Shown here in pieces: positions 15,760-28,814 of a stretch of DNA of 64,000 bases (position 1 is its first letter; each line of letters begins with the position of its first letter). The stretch is from an uncultured Clostridia bacterium (GTDB lineage: Bacteria; Bacillota; Clostridia; Christensenellales; Borkfalkiaceae), in NCBI GenBank assembly GCA_947624445.1, contig CANQKF010000008.1, forward strand, positions 1 to 64,000, written 5' to 3'. The notes below the pieces were generated by a model. It did not search any database, was not told where the DNA came from, and saw nothing but the letters and a program-made list of their open reading frames with translations. The position numbers and the translations under genes were made by a program.

Positions 15760-16663
15760 AGCGCTGCCCTGCCTGTATTTTTCTTCCGTTCAGAAAGTCG
15801 CGCGCGGACATCCGCCGCCCGCCCGCGGGTTGCAATTCGAGGATGTTCACGGCGCCCTCGCCGCACTTCACGATCAGCCCCTCCTTGGGCGACGCCGAGA
15901 GCACGGTGCCCGCGGGGGCAGCCGCTTCGCAGGCGATCTCCTCCGCGAACCAAAAATTCAGCGCCGTGCCGCCGATCGTCGCGAAGGCGAAGGGCGAGGG
16001 CGAAAGGCCGCGGATGAGGCAGCTCACCTCCCGCGCGGACCTTGAAAAATCCACTTCGGTGCGCTGCACCTTCCTGCAGGTAGATCCCTCCCCCTGCTTT
16101 TGCAGGGAGACCTCCCCCCGCGCGATCTGCCCGACCGCCCCCGCGATGAGCTCCGCGCCGAGGCGGGAGAGCCGCTCTTCGAGGGTATCGCGGGTATCGC
16201 TGTCGTAGATCGGGCACTTCGCGGCGCACAAGATGTCCCCCGTATCCAGCCCGAGCTCGGTTTTCATGACGGTGATCCCCGTCTCGCGGCAACCGTCGAT
16301 GAGGGCGCGGGCGATGGGCGCGGCGCCGCGGTAGGCGGGCAGAAGCGAGGCGTGGATGTTCCACACGCCGAGGGGAAAGACGTCGATGACTTCCTGCGTC
16401 AGGATCTGCCCGTAGGCGCAGGTCACCATGAGATCGGCATGCAGCGCGCGCAACATTGCGGTCTGCGCCTTGATCTTTTCGGGCTGCAACACGGGGATGC
16501 CGCACGCCTCCGCCGCGGCTTTCACGGGCGAAGGGGTAAGAACGCCCTTCCTCCCCTGCGGCTTATCGGGCTGGGTGACGACGGCGGCGATCTCGTAGGT
16601 TTGGGAAAGTTTCAAAAGGGGCTCCACCGCGAACTCGGGCGTGCCCGCAAACACGATCTTCAT
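15740..16663 (-). CDS. fmt: Methionyl-tRNA formyltransferase
   Basis: The 307-residue enzyme formylates initiator Met-tRNA using 10-formyl-tetrahydrofolate. The N-terminal domain has FAGTPEFAV, and the active-site region is NIHASLLPAYRGAAPIARA (catalytic Asn-His). SLGLDTGD-like sequence (TELGLDTGDI) follows. The C-terminal domain is shorter but complete. The start touches the def stop with no gap. The pair formylates and later deformylates initiator methionine. Confidence 0.96.
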   Translation of the reverse strand: MKIVFAGTPEFAVEPLLKLSQTYEIAAVVTQPDKPQGRKGVLTPSPVKAAAEACGIPVLQPEKIKAQTAMLRALHADLMVTCAYGQILTQEVIDVFPLGVWNIHASLLPAYRGAAPIARALIDGCRETGITVMKTELGLDTGDILCAAKCPIYDSDTRDTLEERLSRLGAELIAGAVGQIARGEVSLQKQGEGSTCRKVQRTEVDFSRSAREVSCLIRGLSPSPFAFATIGGTALNFWFAEEIACEAAAPAGTVLSASPKEGLIVKCGEGAVNILELQPAGGRRMSARDFLNGRKIQAGQRFDQPVL

Positions 16664-17119
16664 TCAGTCCTCCGCGTCACGGATGTGATCGGCCTTATCG
16701 GTGTAGAGAATGCCGTCGAGATGGTCGAACTCGTGGCAGATCGCGCGGGCGAAGAAATCGCGGGCGACGAGGGAATAGCGGTCCCCCTTGCGGTCGTAGA
16801 AGAGGATCTTCACCTTGGAGGGACGGAGGACGTTGCCCGCCTTCCCGCGGACCGAGAGGCAGCCCTCGGCGCCGTACTGCTCCCCCTTCTGCCACACGAA
16901 CACGGGGTTGACGAACTCGAAATACCCCTCCTCCACGTTCACGCAGGCGACGCGCAGCGGCACGCCGATCTGCGGCGCGGCGAGCCCGGCGCCCTCGGCG
17001 TCGAGCAGGGTATCGCGCATGTCGTCGAGAAGGCGGGAGAGCGCGTCGTCGAATTTCTCGACGGGCTTGCAGGATTCGCGGAGGACGGGATCGCCCACCT
17101 GTACGATAGTTTTGATCAT
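16664..17119 (-). CDS. def: Peptide deformylase
   Basis: The 151-residue metalloenzyme removes the formyl group from new proteins. All three signature motifs are present: GAGLAAPQIG, EGCLSV and HEFDHLDG, giving Cys and two His metal ligands. The length fits the short type-1 form. It sits between priA and fmt in the conserved order, with nine bases between the priA stop and its start. Confidence 0.97.
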   Translation of the reverse strand: MIKTIVQVGDPVLRESCKPVEKFDDALSRLLDDMRDTLLDAEGAGLAAPQIGVPLRVACVNVEEGYFEFVNPVFVWQKGEQYGAEGCLSVRGKAGNVLRPSKVKILFYDRKGDRYSLVARDFFARAICHEFDHLDGILYTDKADHIRDAED

Positions 17120-17129
17120 AAGGTCTCCT

Positions 17130-19307
17130 TCAGCTCAAGGATTCGGGATTTTCCTCGATATAGACGAGGACGTCTTTGTGCTTGACTGCGGATACGGCGG
17201 CGTAGATCTCCCGCAGCACGGCGGGATCTTTGAGCCGCATCAGCACCTGATAGCGGTATTTGTTGCGGATGCGCTTGATGGGCGCGTGCATCTTGTTGAA
17301 AAAGAGGAACTTCTCGGGCGCCCGCACATAGATCGCTTGGAGCGCCTCGAAGGTCTCTTTGAGGGCGGAGAGCGTCTCCTTTTCGTCGTCCCCCGTCGCG
17401 AGGACGCGGACGATCTTGGAAAAGGGCGGGAACATCATCGCCTCGCGCATCGCGATCTCATGGGCGTAGAAGCCCGCGTAGTCGTATGCCGCGGCGAAGC
17501 GGAGAATGTAGTTTTCGGGCGAATAGGTCTGGAGGACGACCTCCCCCGGCGCCTGCGCGCGGCCGCTCCTGCCCGCGACCTGCGTGACGAGCTGGAAGGT
17601 GCGCTCCCCGCTGCGGTAATCGGGGATGTGCAGCCCCATGTCCGCGTCGAGGATGCCGACGAGGGTGACGCGGGGGAAATCGTGCCCCTTTGCGACCATC
17701 TGCGTCCCGACGAGGATATCCGCGTTGTGCTCGGAGAACTGTTTGAGGATGCGGAGATGCCCCTCCTTGCCGCGGGTCGTATCCACGTCCATGCGCAGGA
17801 TGCGCGCCGAGGGGTAGAGCTTTTGCAGGTCGTGCACGACGCGCTGGGTGCCCGTGCCCACGTAGCCGAAGCGGTGCCCGCCGCACTCGGGGCAGGCGGG
17901 CGGCATCTTGTAGCGCGCCTCGCAGTAGTGGCATTTGAGCCTGTTTTCGTCGCTGTGGTAGGTGAGGGCGACGTCGCAATTCTTGCACTTTGCGACATAC
18001 CCGCAATCGCGGCAGATCGCCGTCTGCGCAAACCCCCTGCGGTTGAGGAAGAGGATGGCCTGGTTGCCCTCCGCAAGGCAGGAAGCGAGCTTTTCGCGGA
18101 GCATGGAGGAGAACGCCGTCGCGTTGCCCCTGCGCACCTCGCGGCGCATATCCGCGATGCGCACCGCGGGCATGGGGCGGGCGTTGATGCGGTCGGGGAG
18201 CTCGACGAGCGCAAATTCCCCGTCCTTTGCGCGGCGGTAGGTCTCGACGGAGGGCGTCGCGCTGCCCAAGACGAGCTTGCACCCGTGGTAGCGGGCGCGG
18301 AGAAGGGCGATATCGAAGGTATTGTAGCGCGGGGCGCTCTCCGAGGAATAGCTGCCGTCGTGCTCCTCGTCGATGACGATGATCCCCACGTCGGAGACGG
18401 GCGCAAAGACCGCCGAACGGGCGCCGATCGCGATGCGGGCCTCCCCCGCGCGGAGACGTTCCCATTCGTCGAAGCGCTCCCCCGCCGAGAGCCCGCTGTG
18501 CAGAATGGCGGCGCGCTCCCCGAAGCGGGCGCGGAGCTGGGAGAGCATCTGGGGGGTGAGGGAGATCTCGGGGACGAGGAAGATCGCCGTCTGCCCCTTT
18601 TGAAGGCGGTCGGCGATGAGATCGAGGTAGATCTCCGTCTTGCCGCTGCCCGTCACCCCGTGGAGGAGGGTGACCGTCTTTTCGGTGCGTTCGATGGCTT
18701 CGAGGGCGGCCTTCTGGGCGGGCGTGAGGACTTTGGGCGCCTGCAACTGCCCGACGCCCCGATAGGGATCGCGGAACACCCGCCGCGCCTCCGCCCGCAC
18801 GGCGCCCGCGTTCTCCAACGCTTTGAGCGCCGCGGCGCCGAACGTCTCGCGCAGCACGCTCCCCGCCGCCTCCCCGTGTTCGCGGAGATAGCCGAGGATC
18901 TGCCACTGCTTTTGCGCGCGGGGAGCGGGGGTATAGTCGTCGCCCAAAACGTAGACGGTGTGCGTCTTTTCGGAGACCTTGCCCGTGCGCATCTCGGCTG
19001 GCAGAAAGAGACGGAGCACGAGCGCCATGGGGACGCGGTAGCGCAGGGCGATGCGGTCGGCGAGCAGGAGCGCCTCCCCGGTGAGGGCGGGCGTCGGGTC
19101 GGCGCGGAGAATGGATCTGATCTTTTCGGGGGGGACGTCCGTCCGGGATTTCGTCCGCATGACAAAACCCGTCGCCACCCCTCTTCCGAAGGGCACGGCG
19201 ACGCGCATTCCCGCGGCGATCTCCTCCCCGCAGGCGTAATCGAAGATCTTATCGACATCGCTGTGCGCGATGTCCACGATGACTTCCGCGTACATGGATC
19301 CGTCCAT
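17130..19307 (-). CDS. priA: Primosomal helicase PriA (replication restart)
   Basis: The 725-residue helicase reloads the replisome at collapsed forks. The 3'-DNA-binding domain is N-terminal (VIVDIAHSDVDKIFDYA). The helicase core has HGVTGSGKTEIY (Walker A), DEEHDGSY (the DEEH box) and a zinc region CRDCGYVAKCKNCDVALTYH followed by CHYCEARYKMPPACPECGG. The C-terminal helicase motif VAGRSGRAQAPG is intact. Two starts are possible, 19307 and the ATG at 19293-19295. Neither has a good ribosome site. A terminator hairpin sits directly before the first. Confidence 0.95.
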   Translation of the reverse strand: MDGSMYAEVIVDIAHSDVDKIFDYACGEEIAAGMRVAVPFGRGVATGFVMRTKSRTDVPPEKIRSILRADPTPALTGEALLLADRIALRYRVPMALVLRLFLPAEMRTGKVSEKTHTVYVLGDDYTPAPRAQKQWQILGYLREHGEAAGSVLRETFGAAALKALENAGAVRAEARRVFRDPYRGVGQLQAPKVLTPAQKAALEAIERTEKTVTLLHGVTGSGKTEIYLDLIADRLQKGQTAIFLVPEISLTPQMLSQLRARFGERAAILHSGLSAGERFDEWERLRAGEARIAIGARSAVFAPVSDVGIIVIDEEHDGSYSSESAPRYNTFDIALLRARYHGCKLVLGSATPSVETYRRAKDGEFALVELPDRINARPMPAVRIADMRREVRRGNATAFSSMLREKLASCLAEGNQAILFLNRRGFAQTAICRDCGYVAKCKNCDVALTYHSDENRLKCHYCEARYKMPPACPECGGHRFGYVGTGTQRVVHDLQKLYPSARILRMDVDTTRGKEGHLRILKQFSEHNADILVGTQMVAKGHDFPRVTLVGILDADMGLHIPDYRSGERTFQLVTQVAGRSGRAQAPGEVVLQTYSPENYILRFAAAYDYAGFYAHEIAMREAMMFPPFSKIVRVLATGDDEKETLSALKETFEALQAIYVRAPEKFLFFNKMHAPIKRIRNKYRYQVLMRLKDPAVLREIYAAVSAVKHKDVLVYIEENPESLS

Positions 19308-19308
19308 G

Positions 19309-19333
19309 AAAAAACTGCCCCGTGGAGCGGGGC
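19309..19333 (-). terminator. Hairpin with T6 abutting the priA start
   Basis: GCCCCG and CGGGGC (19317-19333) form a stem, and on the minus strand six T occupy 19309-19314. They end one base before the priA ATG. It lies between the rpoZ stop and priA and may limit readthrough into priA. Confidence 0.75.
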
Positions 19334-19342
19334 GTTTCTTCG

Positions 19343-19564
19343 TTAATCTCTCGAGCTCTTGAACTTGCCGTTCATGACCTCCTGGCAGGCGAGGACGATC
19401 TCCTTCTGCTTGCCGGGAAGCTCCGTGACGCCCGCAGTCTGCATCTGTTCGATGATCTGCCGCGTCCGCTTTGCGATGACCACGCAGAGTTCATAGCGCG
19501 AGATCGGCTCCGACTCCGTGCCCAGCTTGCGCACGAGGGAATCCACCGACGGTTCGTTGATCAT
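19343..19564 (-). CDS. rpoZ: RNA polymerase omega subunit
   Basis: The 73-residue subunit helps assemble RNA polymerase. The typical sequence SRYELCVVIAKRTRQI is present near residues 22-37. The start ATG at 19562-19564 has AGGAG about 12 bases before. It lies directly downstream of gmk, the usual pair. The C-terminus is slightly longer and polar. Confidence 0.93.
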   Translation of the reverse strand: MINEPSVDSLVRKLGTESEPISRYELCVVIAKRTRQIIEQMQTAGVTELPGKQKEIVLACQEVMNGKFKSSRD

Positions 19565-19576
19565 ATATCGACACTC

Positions 19577-20140
19577 CTATAGATTGATTTCTTTGCGGAA
19601 GATATCGCGCAGCTCGAAGGTCGCGCGCATGAGGTCGTCGTTGACGACGACGTAGTCGTATTCCTTCGCCTTGGAGAGCTCGTAGTCGACCCGCTTCTTG
19701 CGCAGGGCGATCTGCTCGGGGTCCTCCGAGCCGCGGCCCTTGAGGCGGGCGTCGAGCGCCTCCTCCGAGGGCGGGACGATGAGGATGTTGATGACTTTTT
19801 CGCCGTAGTCCCGCTTGACGATGAGGGCGCCCACGACGTCGATCTCGAGGATGACGCTCCGCCCCTTCGCGATCTCCTCGAACACGTATTTCTTCGGGGT
19901 CCCGTAGTAGTTGCCGAAGTGGTCGTCGTATTCGATGAATTCGCCCGCGGCGATGCCCGCCTCGAAAGCCTGCCTCGTCGTGAAGAAATATTCGACGCCC
20001 TCCCGTTCCCCCGGGCGGGGTTCGCGGGTGGTGCAGGAAACGGAGAGCGCGAGCTCGGGTTCGAGCTTCAAGAGTTCGCGGACGAGCGTCCCCTTTCCGA
20101 CGCCCGAGGGACCTGAAATGCAAAAAAGTAATGCGCGCAT
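19577..20140 (-). CDS. gmk: Guanylate kinase
   Basis: The 187-residue enzyme phosphorylates GMP to GDP with ATP. The P-loop is SGPSGVGKGT (residues 9-18). GMP-binding residues are in SVSCTTREPRPGE and VEYFFTT, and EYDDHFGNYYGTP is characteristic. It starts three bases after the yicC stop with no strong ribosome site, suggesting coupling to yicC. Confidence 0.96.
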   Translation of the reverse strand: MRALLFCISGPSGVGKGTLVRELLKLEPELALSVSCTTREPRPGEREGVEYFFTTRQAFEAGIAAGEFIEYDDHFGNYYGTPKKYVFEEIAKGRSVILEIDVVGALIVKRDYGEKVINILIVPPSEEALDARLKGRGSEDPEQIALRKKRVDYELSKAKEYDYVVVNDDLMRATFELRDIFRKEINL

Positions 20141-20143
20141 AGT

Positions 20144-21010
20144 TTATTCGAGATTCTGGATCTGTTCGCGGACTTTCTCGATCTCGTTCTTCATGGCGAG
20201 CGCGAGCCGCGTGACTTCGGTATCGTTGGACTTGCTGCAGATCGTGTTGCATTCGCGGTTGAATTCCTGAAGGAGGAAATCCAGCTTGCGCCCGACTTCG
20301 GCGAGCCCCTCGATCTTGCGGAACTCGGCGATGTGCGACGAGAGCCGCGTGAGCTCTTCGTCGATGTTGCACTTATCGGTAAAGACGGCCGCCTCGGTGA
20401 GGATGCGGGCTTCGTCTGCCTTGCCCGAGAGCAGTTCCTGCATGCGCTCGGTGAGTTTTTTGCGGTATTCCTCGGCGACGAAAGGCGCGCGGGCGGCGAT
20501 GCCGTCGCGAAGAAGGGCGATCGTATCCATGCGGGCGGAGAGATCGGCGTGCAGCCGTTCCCCCTCCGCGCGGCGCATCGTGCGGTGCGCTTCGAGCGCC
20601 GCCGTGAGCGCTTCCGTAAGCACGGGTTCGAGCGCGTCCTCCTCGCCGTTCTCCTCGGTGCGGACGACGTCGGGAAGGCGCAGTAGGAAGGAGACGGAGA
20701 GATCGTTTTTCAGCCCGGCTTCCCGTTCGAGCGACTTTGCCGCCTCCGCATAGGAGCGGGCGAGCGGAAGATCGAGCAGGAACGCCTTGGGGCGCTCCCG
20801 CTTATCGGTGAGCCCGATGAACACATCGACATGCCCGCGCGTGATATATTTGCGCACGATCCCGCGGATGCGTTCCTCGAGGGGCAAGAGGATGCGGGGG
20901 CTCTTGACGGAGATATCGAGATAGCGGTTGTTCACCGAACGCACTTCGGCGGTGAGCGTGAGCCCGCCCTCGCCCGATTCTCCCTTGCCGTAACCCGTCA
21001 TGCTGTACAT
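20144..21010 (-). CDS. yicC: YicC family endoribonuclease
   Basis: The 288-residue protein begins MYSMTGYG, the diagnostic YicC N-terminus, behind GGGAGG. A longer frame to 21064 is ruled out by that site and by the promoter within it. The C-terminal DUF1732 region holds CNIDEELTRLSSHI and GRKLDFLLQEFNRECNTICSK. YicC proteins (YloC in B. subtilis) are RNases that promote small-RNA or mRNA decay. It is the first gene of the gmk-rpoZ-priA run. The small gene remA, often between yicC and gmk in Firmicutes, is missing. Confidence 0.92.
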   Translation of the reverse strand: MYSMTGYGKGESGEGGLTLTAEVRSVNNRYLDISVKSPRILLPLEERIRGIVRKYITRGHVDVFIGLTDKRERPKAFLLDLPLARSYAEAAKSLEREAGLKNDLSVSFLLRLPDVVRTEENGEEDALEPVLTEALTAALEAHRTMRRAEGERLHADLSARMDTIALLRDGIAARAPFVAEEYRKKLTERMQELLSGKADEARILTEAAVFTDKCNIDEELTRLSSHIAEFRKIEGLAEVGRKLDFLLQEFNRECNTICSKSNDTEVTRLALAMKNEIEKVREQIQNLE

Positions 21011-21034
21011 GAAGCAGCCTCCCTGTTTTGCCCT

Positions 21035-21064
21035 ATTATAGCACACGCCTGCGCGCGCGGTCAA
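21035..21064 (-). promoter_or_regulatory. Sigma-A promoter of the yicC-gmk-rpoZ operon
   Basis: TTGACC (21059-21064) and TATAAT (21035-21040) lie 18 bp apart on the minus strand. The start codon follows after a leader of about 18 nt. Confidence 0.85.
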
Positions 21065-21082
21065 GTTCTTTTGCGGAATTTT

Positions 21083-25370
<4,288 letters not shown>

Positions 25371-25378
25371 ACCCCGAT

Positions 25379-25407
25379 ATTATAGCACAAGCGGGGCGAA
25401 AAAGCAA
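25379..25407 (-). promoter_or_regulatory. Sigma-A promoter of pcrA, predicted leaderless
   Basis: TTGCTT (25402-25407) and TATAAT (25379-25384) lie 17 bp apart on the minus strand. Only eight bases separate TATAAT from the ATG, so transcription should begin about two bases before the start codon. Confidence 0.75.
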
Positions 25408-25428
25408 GGGCTTGCGCCCGAAATCCCC

Positions 25429-25821
25429 CTACTTCCTGCCCTTGATCTCAAACTCGTATTCCCGCTTGAAGCGCTCGAGGGCATGGAGATAGCGCTCCGA
25501 GAGCTCCAGATTGTAGCGCTGCTTCTCGGCGTAGGAGAGCGTCTCGTAATAGGCCCTGTCGGTGAGCCGCCCGATCGCGTCGGAGACCTCCCCCTCCTCG
25601 AGCAGGAGCTGCTTCACGCGCAGATAGAAGCCGTCGGGCTCCTCGCCCTTGATCTGCGCCTCCACTTTCTCCTGGAAATAGCGCTCGAGCTTGTTCTCGT
25701 TGATGCCCTGCGCCTTCGCGTGCGAGCGCTCCTCGGCGAGCTTGCGGTCGCACTCCTGCCAGAATCCGCGCTTCATCCTGCGCTTTGCCTCTTTTGCAAG
25801 CATCTTGAGCGAACGTTCCAT
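25429..25821 (-). CDS. Hypothetical charged helical protein
   Basis: The family of this 130-residue protein is not recognised. It is rich in Lys, Arg and Glu, predicted mostly helical, with no membrane segment or cysteine pair. GGAGG precedes the ATG at correct spacing, and codon use matches the neighbours, so it is a real gene. It follows the rpsU terminator and precedes the pcrA promoter. Its C-terminus (ERFKREYEFEIKGRK) is basic. A nucleic-acid or ribosome-associated role is possible but unproven. Confidence 0.65.
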   Translation of the reverse strand: MERSLKMLAKEAKRRMKRGFWQECDRKLAEERSHAKAQGINENKLERYFQEKVEAQIKGEEPDGFYLRVKQLLLEEGEVSDAIGRLTDRAYYETLSYAEKQRYNLELSERYLHALERFKREYEFEIKGRK

Positions 25822-25858
25822 AAAATGCCTCCGTTAGCGGAAATTCGTGATTTTTCGC

Positions 25859-25887
25859 AAAAAAAATCCGCAACCGAAGTTACGGAT
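25859..25887 (-). terminator. Terminator of rpsU
   Basis: On the minus strand, ATCCGTAAC pairs with GTTGCGGAT around a TTCG tetraloop, followed by eight T. It starts about seven bases after the rpsU stop. Confidence 0.92.
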
Positions 25888-25894
25888 CTTTTGT

Positions 25895-26071
25895 TCAGTT
25901 TCTGCTTCTCTTTCTCGCCGCTTCCGACTTCTTTCTCTTCTTGACGGAGGGCTTCTCGTAGAACTCCTTCTTGCGGAGATCGCCGATGATGCCGTCGCGC
26001 GAGCACTTTCTCTTGAATCTGCGGAGCGCGGATTCGAGGCTCTCGTTTTCACCGACCTTGATCGTGGACAT
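25895..26071 (-). CDS. rpsU: 30S ribosomal protein S21
   Basis: The 58-residue protein has the S21 sequence ([21 protein letters not shown]) and a basic C-terminus. The ATG at 26069-26071 follows AGGAGGG with good spacing. A TTG six bases upstream is an alternative in the same frame but is less likely. Strong promoter and terminator make it a single-gene unit. Confidence 0.97.
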   Translation of the reverse strand: MSTIKVGENESLESALRRFKRKCSRDGIIGDLRKKEFYEKPSVKKRKKSEAARKRSRN

Positions 26072-26109
26072 ATTCAACCCTCCTTCGCCGAAGCACTTAT
26101 TTCTTGACT

Positions 26110-26138
26110 ATTATAGCAGACCCTGCCGCGCTTGTCAA
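26110..26138 (-). promoter_or_regulatory. Sigma-A promoter of rpsU
   Basis: TTGACA (26133-26138) and TATAAT (26110-26115) are 17 bp apart on the minus strand, a perfect consensus. Confidence 0.92.
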
Positions 26139-26181
26139 ACGCTTTTGCGCGCAACGGGAAATTTTTTTGCGGAAATTGCGG

Positions 26182-28734
26182 TCAGACGGCGCGGATCGCC
26201 TCGATGGGCTTCTTCTTCGCCGTCAGCGCGACGGGCACCGCCGTGGAAAACACCGAGGTCGTGAACGCGATCGCGAACACGATGAGCGCGTTGATCCAAT
26301 CGAAACAGAACATGCCGAAGGAGAAATCCGCGACGCGCATCAAGACGGCGTTGACGATCGCGCACGCCGCGAACGCGCCGAGGCTCCCGAGCACGAAGCA
26401 CGCCGCCGTGATGGCGATCCCCTCCGTCATGAAGATCTTGAACACGTCGATCCCGCGGGCGCCCACTGCGCGCAGGATGCCGATATCCTTCCGCTTGGCG
26501 TTGATGCTCGCCGAGATGAAGTTGAAGAGGAGCAGCGCCGCGAACACGGCGAGCGCCGCCGAGACGGGCCCCAGAATGACGAGCAGCCTGTGGAAGAGCG
26601 CGTCGTTTTCGCGGATGTCCCGCATGAAGGCGTAGGGCGCCTCGTAGTCGATGTCCGTCGCGCTGTCCTCCCTGCCGTCAAGCGCCATGAGCGCCGCGCT
26701 CCGCTTGGCGCGCCCGCCCGTGAGCGTGCCGAAGAGGTATTGCTGGTAGCTGCCCTCGGGTTCGTACTCCGCCTTGACGGTAAACGGCGTCCACGGCCCG
26801 AAGGAGGCCTCGAAGTAGTTGCTCGAGCGGAAGAACTCCCGCGCGATGCCGCCGTTGTGGTTGGTGCGCTGCCCGTAGAAGGAATCGTACCCCGAATAGG
26901 CCTCGAAGAGCCCGTCGCCCGCAAAGGCGACCGACGACATCGACCAGCGGAATTCCTCCGTGAAGTCGTCCTGATATTCCGACCACACCTCGGCGGGATA
27001 GCGGAGCGTATCCTGCGGCTGCTGTTGCCACGGGGGCACGTTGCCCTCGGGCGCCCGCGCGATCACGTTGCCCTCTTTCAGGAAGGCGTGCGCCGAGAAG
27101 TCGTCGTGCGCGTCGAAGATCCCGACGACGGTGAGCGGGAGCGAGCTGCCCGCCCCCATGTAGATGGAGATGCTCTTGCCGAGCATCTCGGCGGGCTCCG
27201 CGATCGTCACGCGGTCGTTGCCCGTGCCGTAGCCGTACTGCGCGAAAGTTTCAAACACGGGCACCGAGATGAGGATCTCCGTGCGCGCCGCGGGCATTTC
27301 CCCCGCGACGAGCGAGAACGTCCCGCTCTCGAAGTACCACGCCGCGTCCGAGGCGTAGGCGATCGCCGTGAAGTCGCCGATGCAGTCGTAGTAATCGCTC
27401 TTCGTCTCCTCGTCCGTCCGCGCCTGCGTGCTGCCGAAGGTGAGCGTCTGGTTGAAGGTGAAGGCGGGGAAGAAGTGCATCTCGGGATAGTCCGCGCGGA
27501 TCCTCTCGATCTCCGCCGCGGAGAAGGGCGAAGAAGAGGCGCCCGTGTAGATTTTACGCGTATACGTCCCCTCTGTTTCGCTGTACATATGCGCAACGCC
27601 GAACTTCTCGAGCACCGCCGCGGAGTAGTTCGCGTCCGTGAGCGTCCGCGCGCCGAGCTTTTCGGGATCGTAGGTGAGCAGGGTGGAAAAGACGCCGAAC
27701 ACGATGAAGGCGATCGTCGCGAGCAGCGCCGTAAAGGCGAGGCGGACGGGCTTGAGTTTGAGCCCTGCGAAGCCCATTTTGAGCGCATAGCGGAGCGGGA
27801 AATCCGATTTGATGAAGTGCGTCTCGTCCTTTCCTGCGGAGACGGGCGCCATGTGCGTCTCCGAGAACCCCGCCGCGGTGTGCTCCTCGGGAAGCGCGGC
27901 GAGGTCGGCGTCCTCCGAAGAAATGACCACACCCCCTCGCGTTTTGCGCACGAAGTCGAGAATTTTCGCCTCCTCCTCGGAGGTGAGCGCGGCGCCGTTC
28001 GCGACGGCGAGCTTCTTCTCGCCGATCTCGCAAAGGTTCTTGCGCGCCGCCTCCCGCTGCTCGCCCGTGCGGCTGACGTCGGAGACGATCTCGCCGTCCT
28101 TGAGCTCGATGATGCGGTCGGCATAGACCTCCGCAAATTCGCGGTCGTGCGAGACGACGATGACCAGCTTGTTCTCGGAGAGCTTGCGGAGGGTATCGAA
28201 CACCTGCGCGCCCGTCTTGGAATCGAGAGCGCCCGTGGGTTCGTCCGCCATGATGATCTCGGGATTCTTGACGAGCGCGCGGGCGATCGCGACGCGCTGC
28301 TTCTGCCCGCCCGAGAGCGTGTTGGGACGGCGGTCGCCGTAGCCCTCGAGGTCCACCTCGCGCAGAAGTTCGGCGATCCGCGCGTCGTCCCGCGGCTTGC
28401 CCTGCAATTCGAGCGCGAGGGCGACGTTCTCCGCCACCGTCAGCTCGGAGAGGATGTTGTACTCTTGAAAGATGAAGCCGACGTAGGTATTGCGGTAGGA
28501 ATCGAAATCGCTGTGCGAGAACGCCTTGGAGGAGCGCCCCTTCACGATGATCTCCCCTTCGTCGGGGGAATCCAGCCCGCCCGAGACGTTGAGCAGCGTG
28601 CTCTTGCCGCTGCCCGATTTGCCGAGCAGAAAGACCATGCCCCGCTCGGGAAAATCCACCGAGACATGGTTGAGCGCGACGACGGTCTCGCCGCCCGTCA
28701 CGTATTTTTTGACGAGATCTTTTACCTGTAACAT
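26182..28734 (-). CDS. MacB-like ABC transporter, ATPase fused to FtsX-type permease (copy 2)
   Basis: The 850-residue protein has the same layout as the one at 7954-10806. The ATPase domain (residues 1-230) holds [36 protein letters not shown] and SHD. A linker with some similarity to copy 1 ends in [12 protein letters not shown], which begins TM1 near residue 325. A large extracellular domain follows, then three C-terminal helices with [18 protein letters not shown] precedes the ATG. The substrate is unknown, and no partner protein is adjacent. Linker and permease diverge enough from copy 1 to suggest an old duplication. Confidence 0.9.
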   Translation of the reverse strand: MLQVKDLVKKYVTGGETVVALNHVSVDFPERGMVFLLGKSGSGKSTLLNVSGGLDSPDEGEIIVKGRSSKAFSHSDFDSYRNTYVGFIFQEYNILSELTVAENVALALELQGKPRDDARIAELLREVDLEGYGDRRPNTLSGGQKQRVAIARALVKNPEIIMADEPTGALDSKTGAQVFDTLRKLSENKLVIVVSHDREFAEVYADRIIELKDGEIVSDVSRTGEQREAARKNLCEIGEKKLAVANGAALTSEEEAKILDFVRKTRGGVVISSEDADLAALPEEHTAAGFSETHMAPVSAGKDETHFIKSDFPLRYALKMGFAGLKLKPVRLAFTALLATIAFIVFGVFSTLLTYDPEKLGARTLTDANYSAAVLEKFGVAHMYSETEGTYTRKIYTGASSSPFSAAEIERIRADYPEMHFFPAFTFNQTLTFGSTQARTDEETKSDYYDCIGDFTAIAYASDAAWYFESGTFSLVAGEMPAARTEILISVPVFETFAQYGYGTGNDRVTIAEPAEMLGKSISIYMGAGSSLPLTVVGIFDAHDDFSAHAFLKEGNVIARAPEGNVPPWQQQPQDTLRYPAEVWSEYQDDFTEEFRWSMSSVAFAGDGLFEAYSGYDSFYGQRTNHNGGIAREFFRSSNYFEASFGPWTPFTVKAEYEPEGSYQQYLFGTLTGGRAKRSAALMALDGREDSATDIDYEAPYAFMRDIRENDALFHRLLVILGPVSAALAVFAALLLFNFISASINAKRKDIGILRAVGARGIDVFKIFMTEGIAITAACFVLGSLGAFAACAIVNAVLMRVADFSFGMFCFDWINALIVFAIAFTTSVFSTAVPVALTAKKKPIEAIRAV

Positions 28735-28814
28735 CTTCGTTTCCTCCTCGTTGGGTTTGGAAGCGTTTTACGGAAAGCAAGGAAGGCGCGCAAAGCCGCG
28801 GGCCGCAAAGCCGC

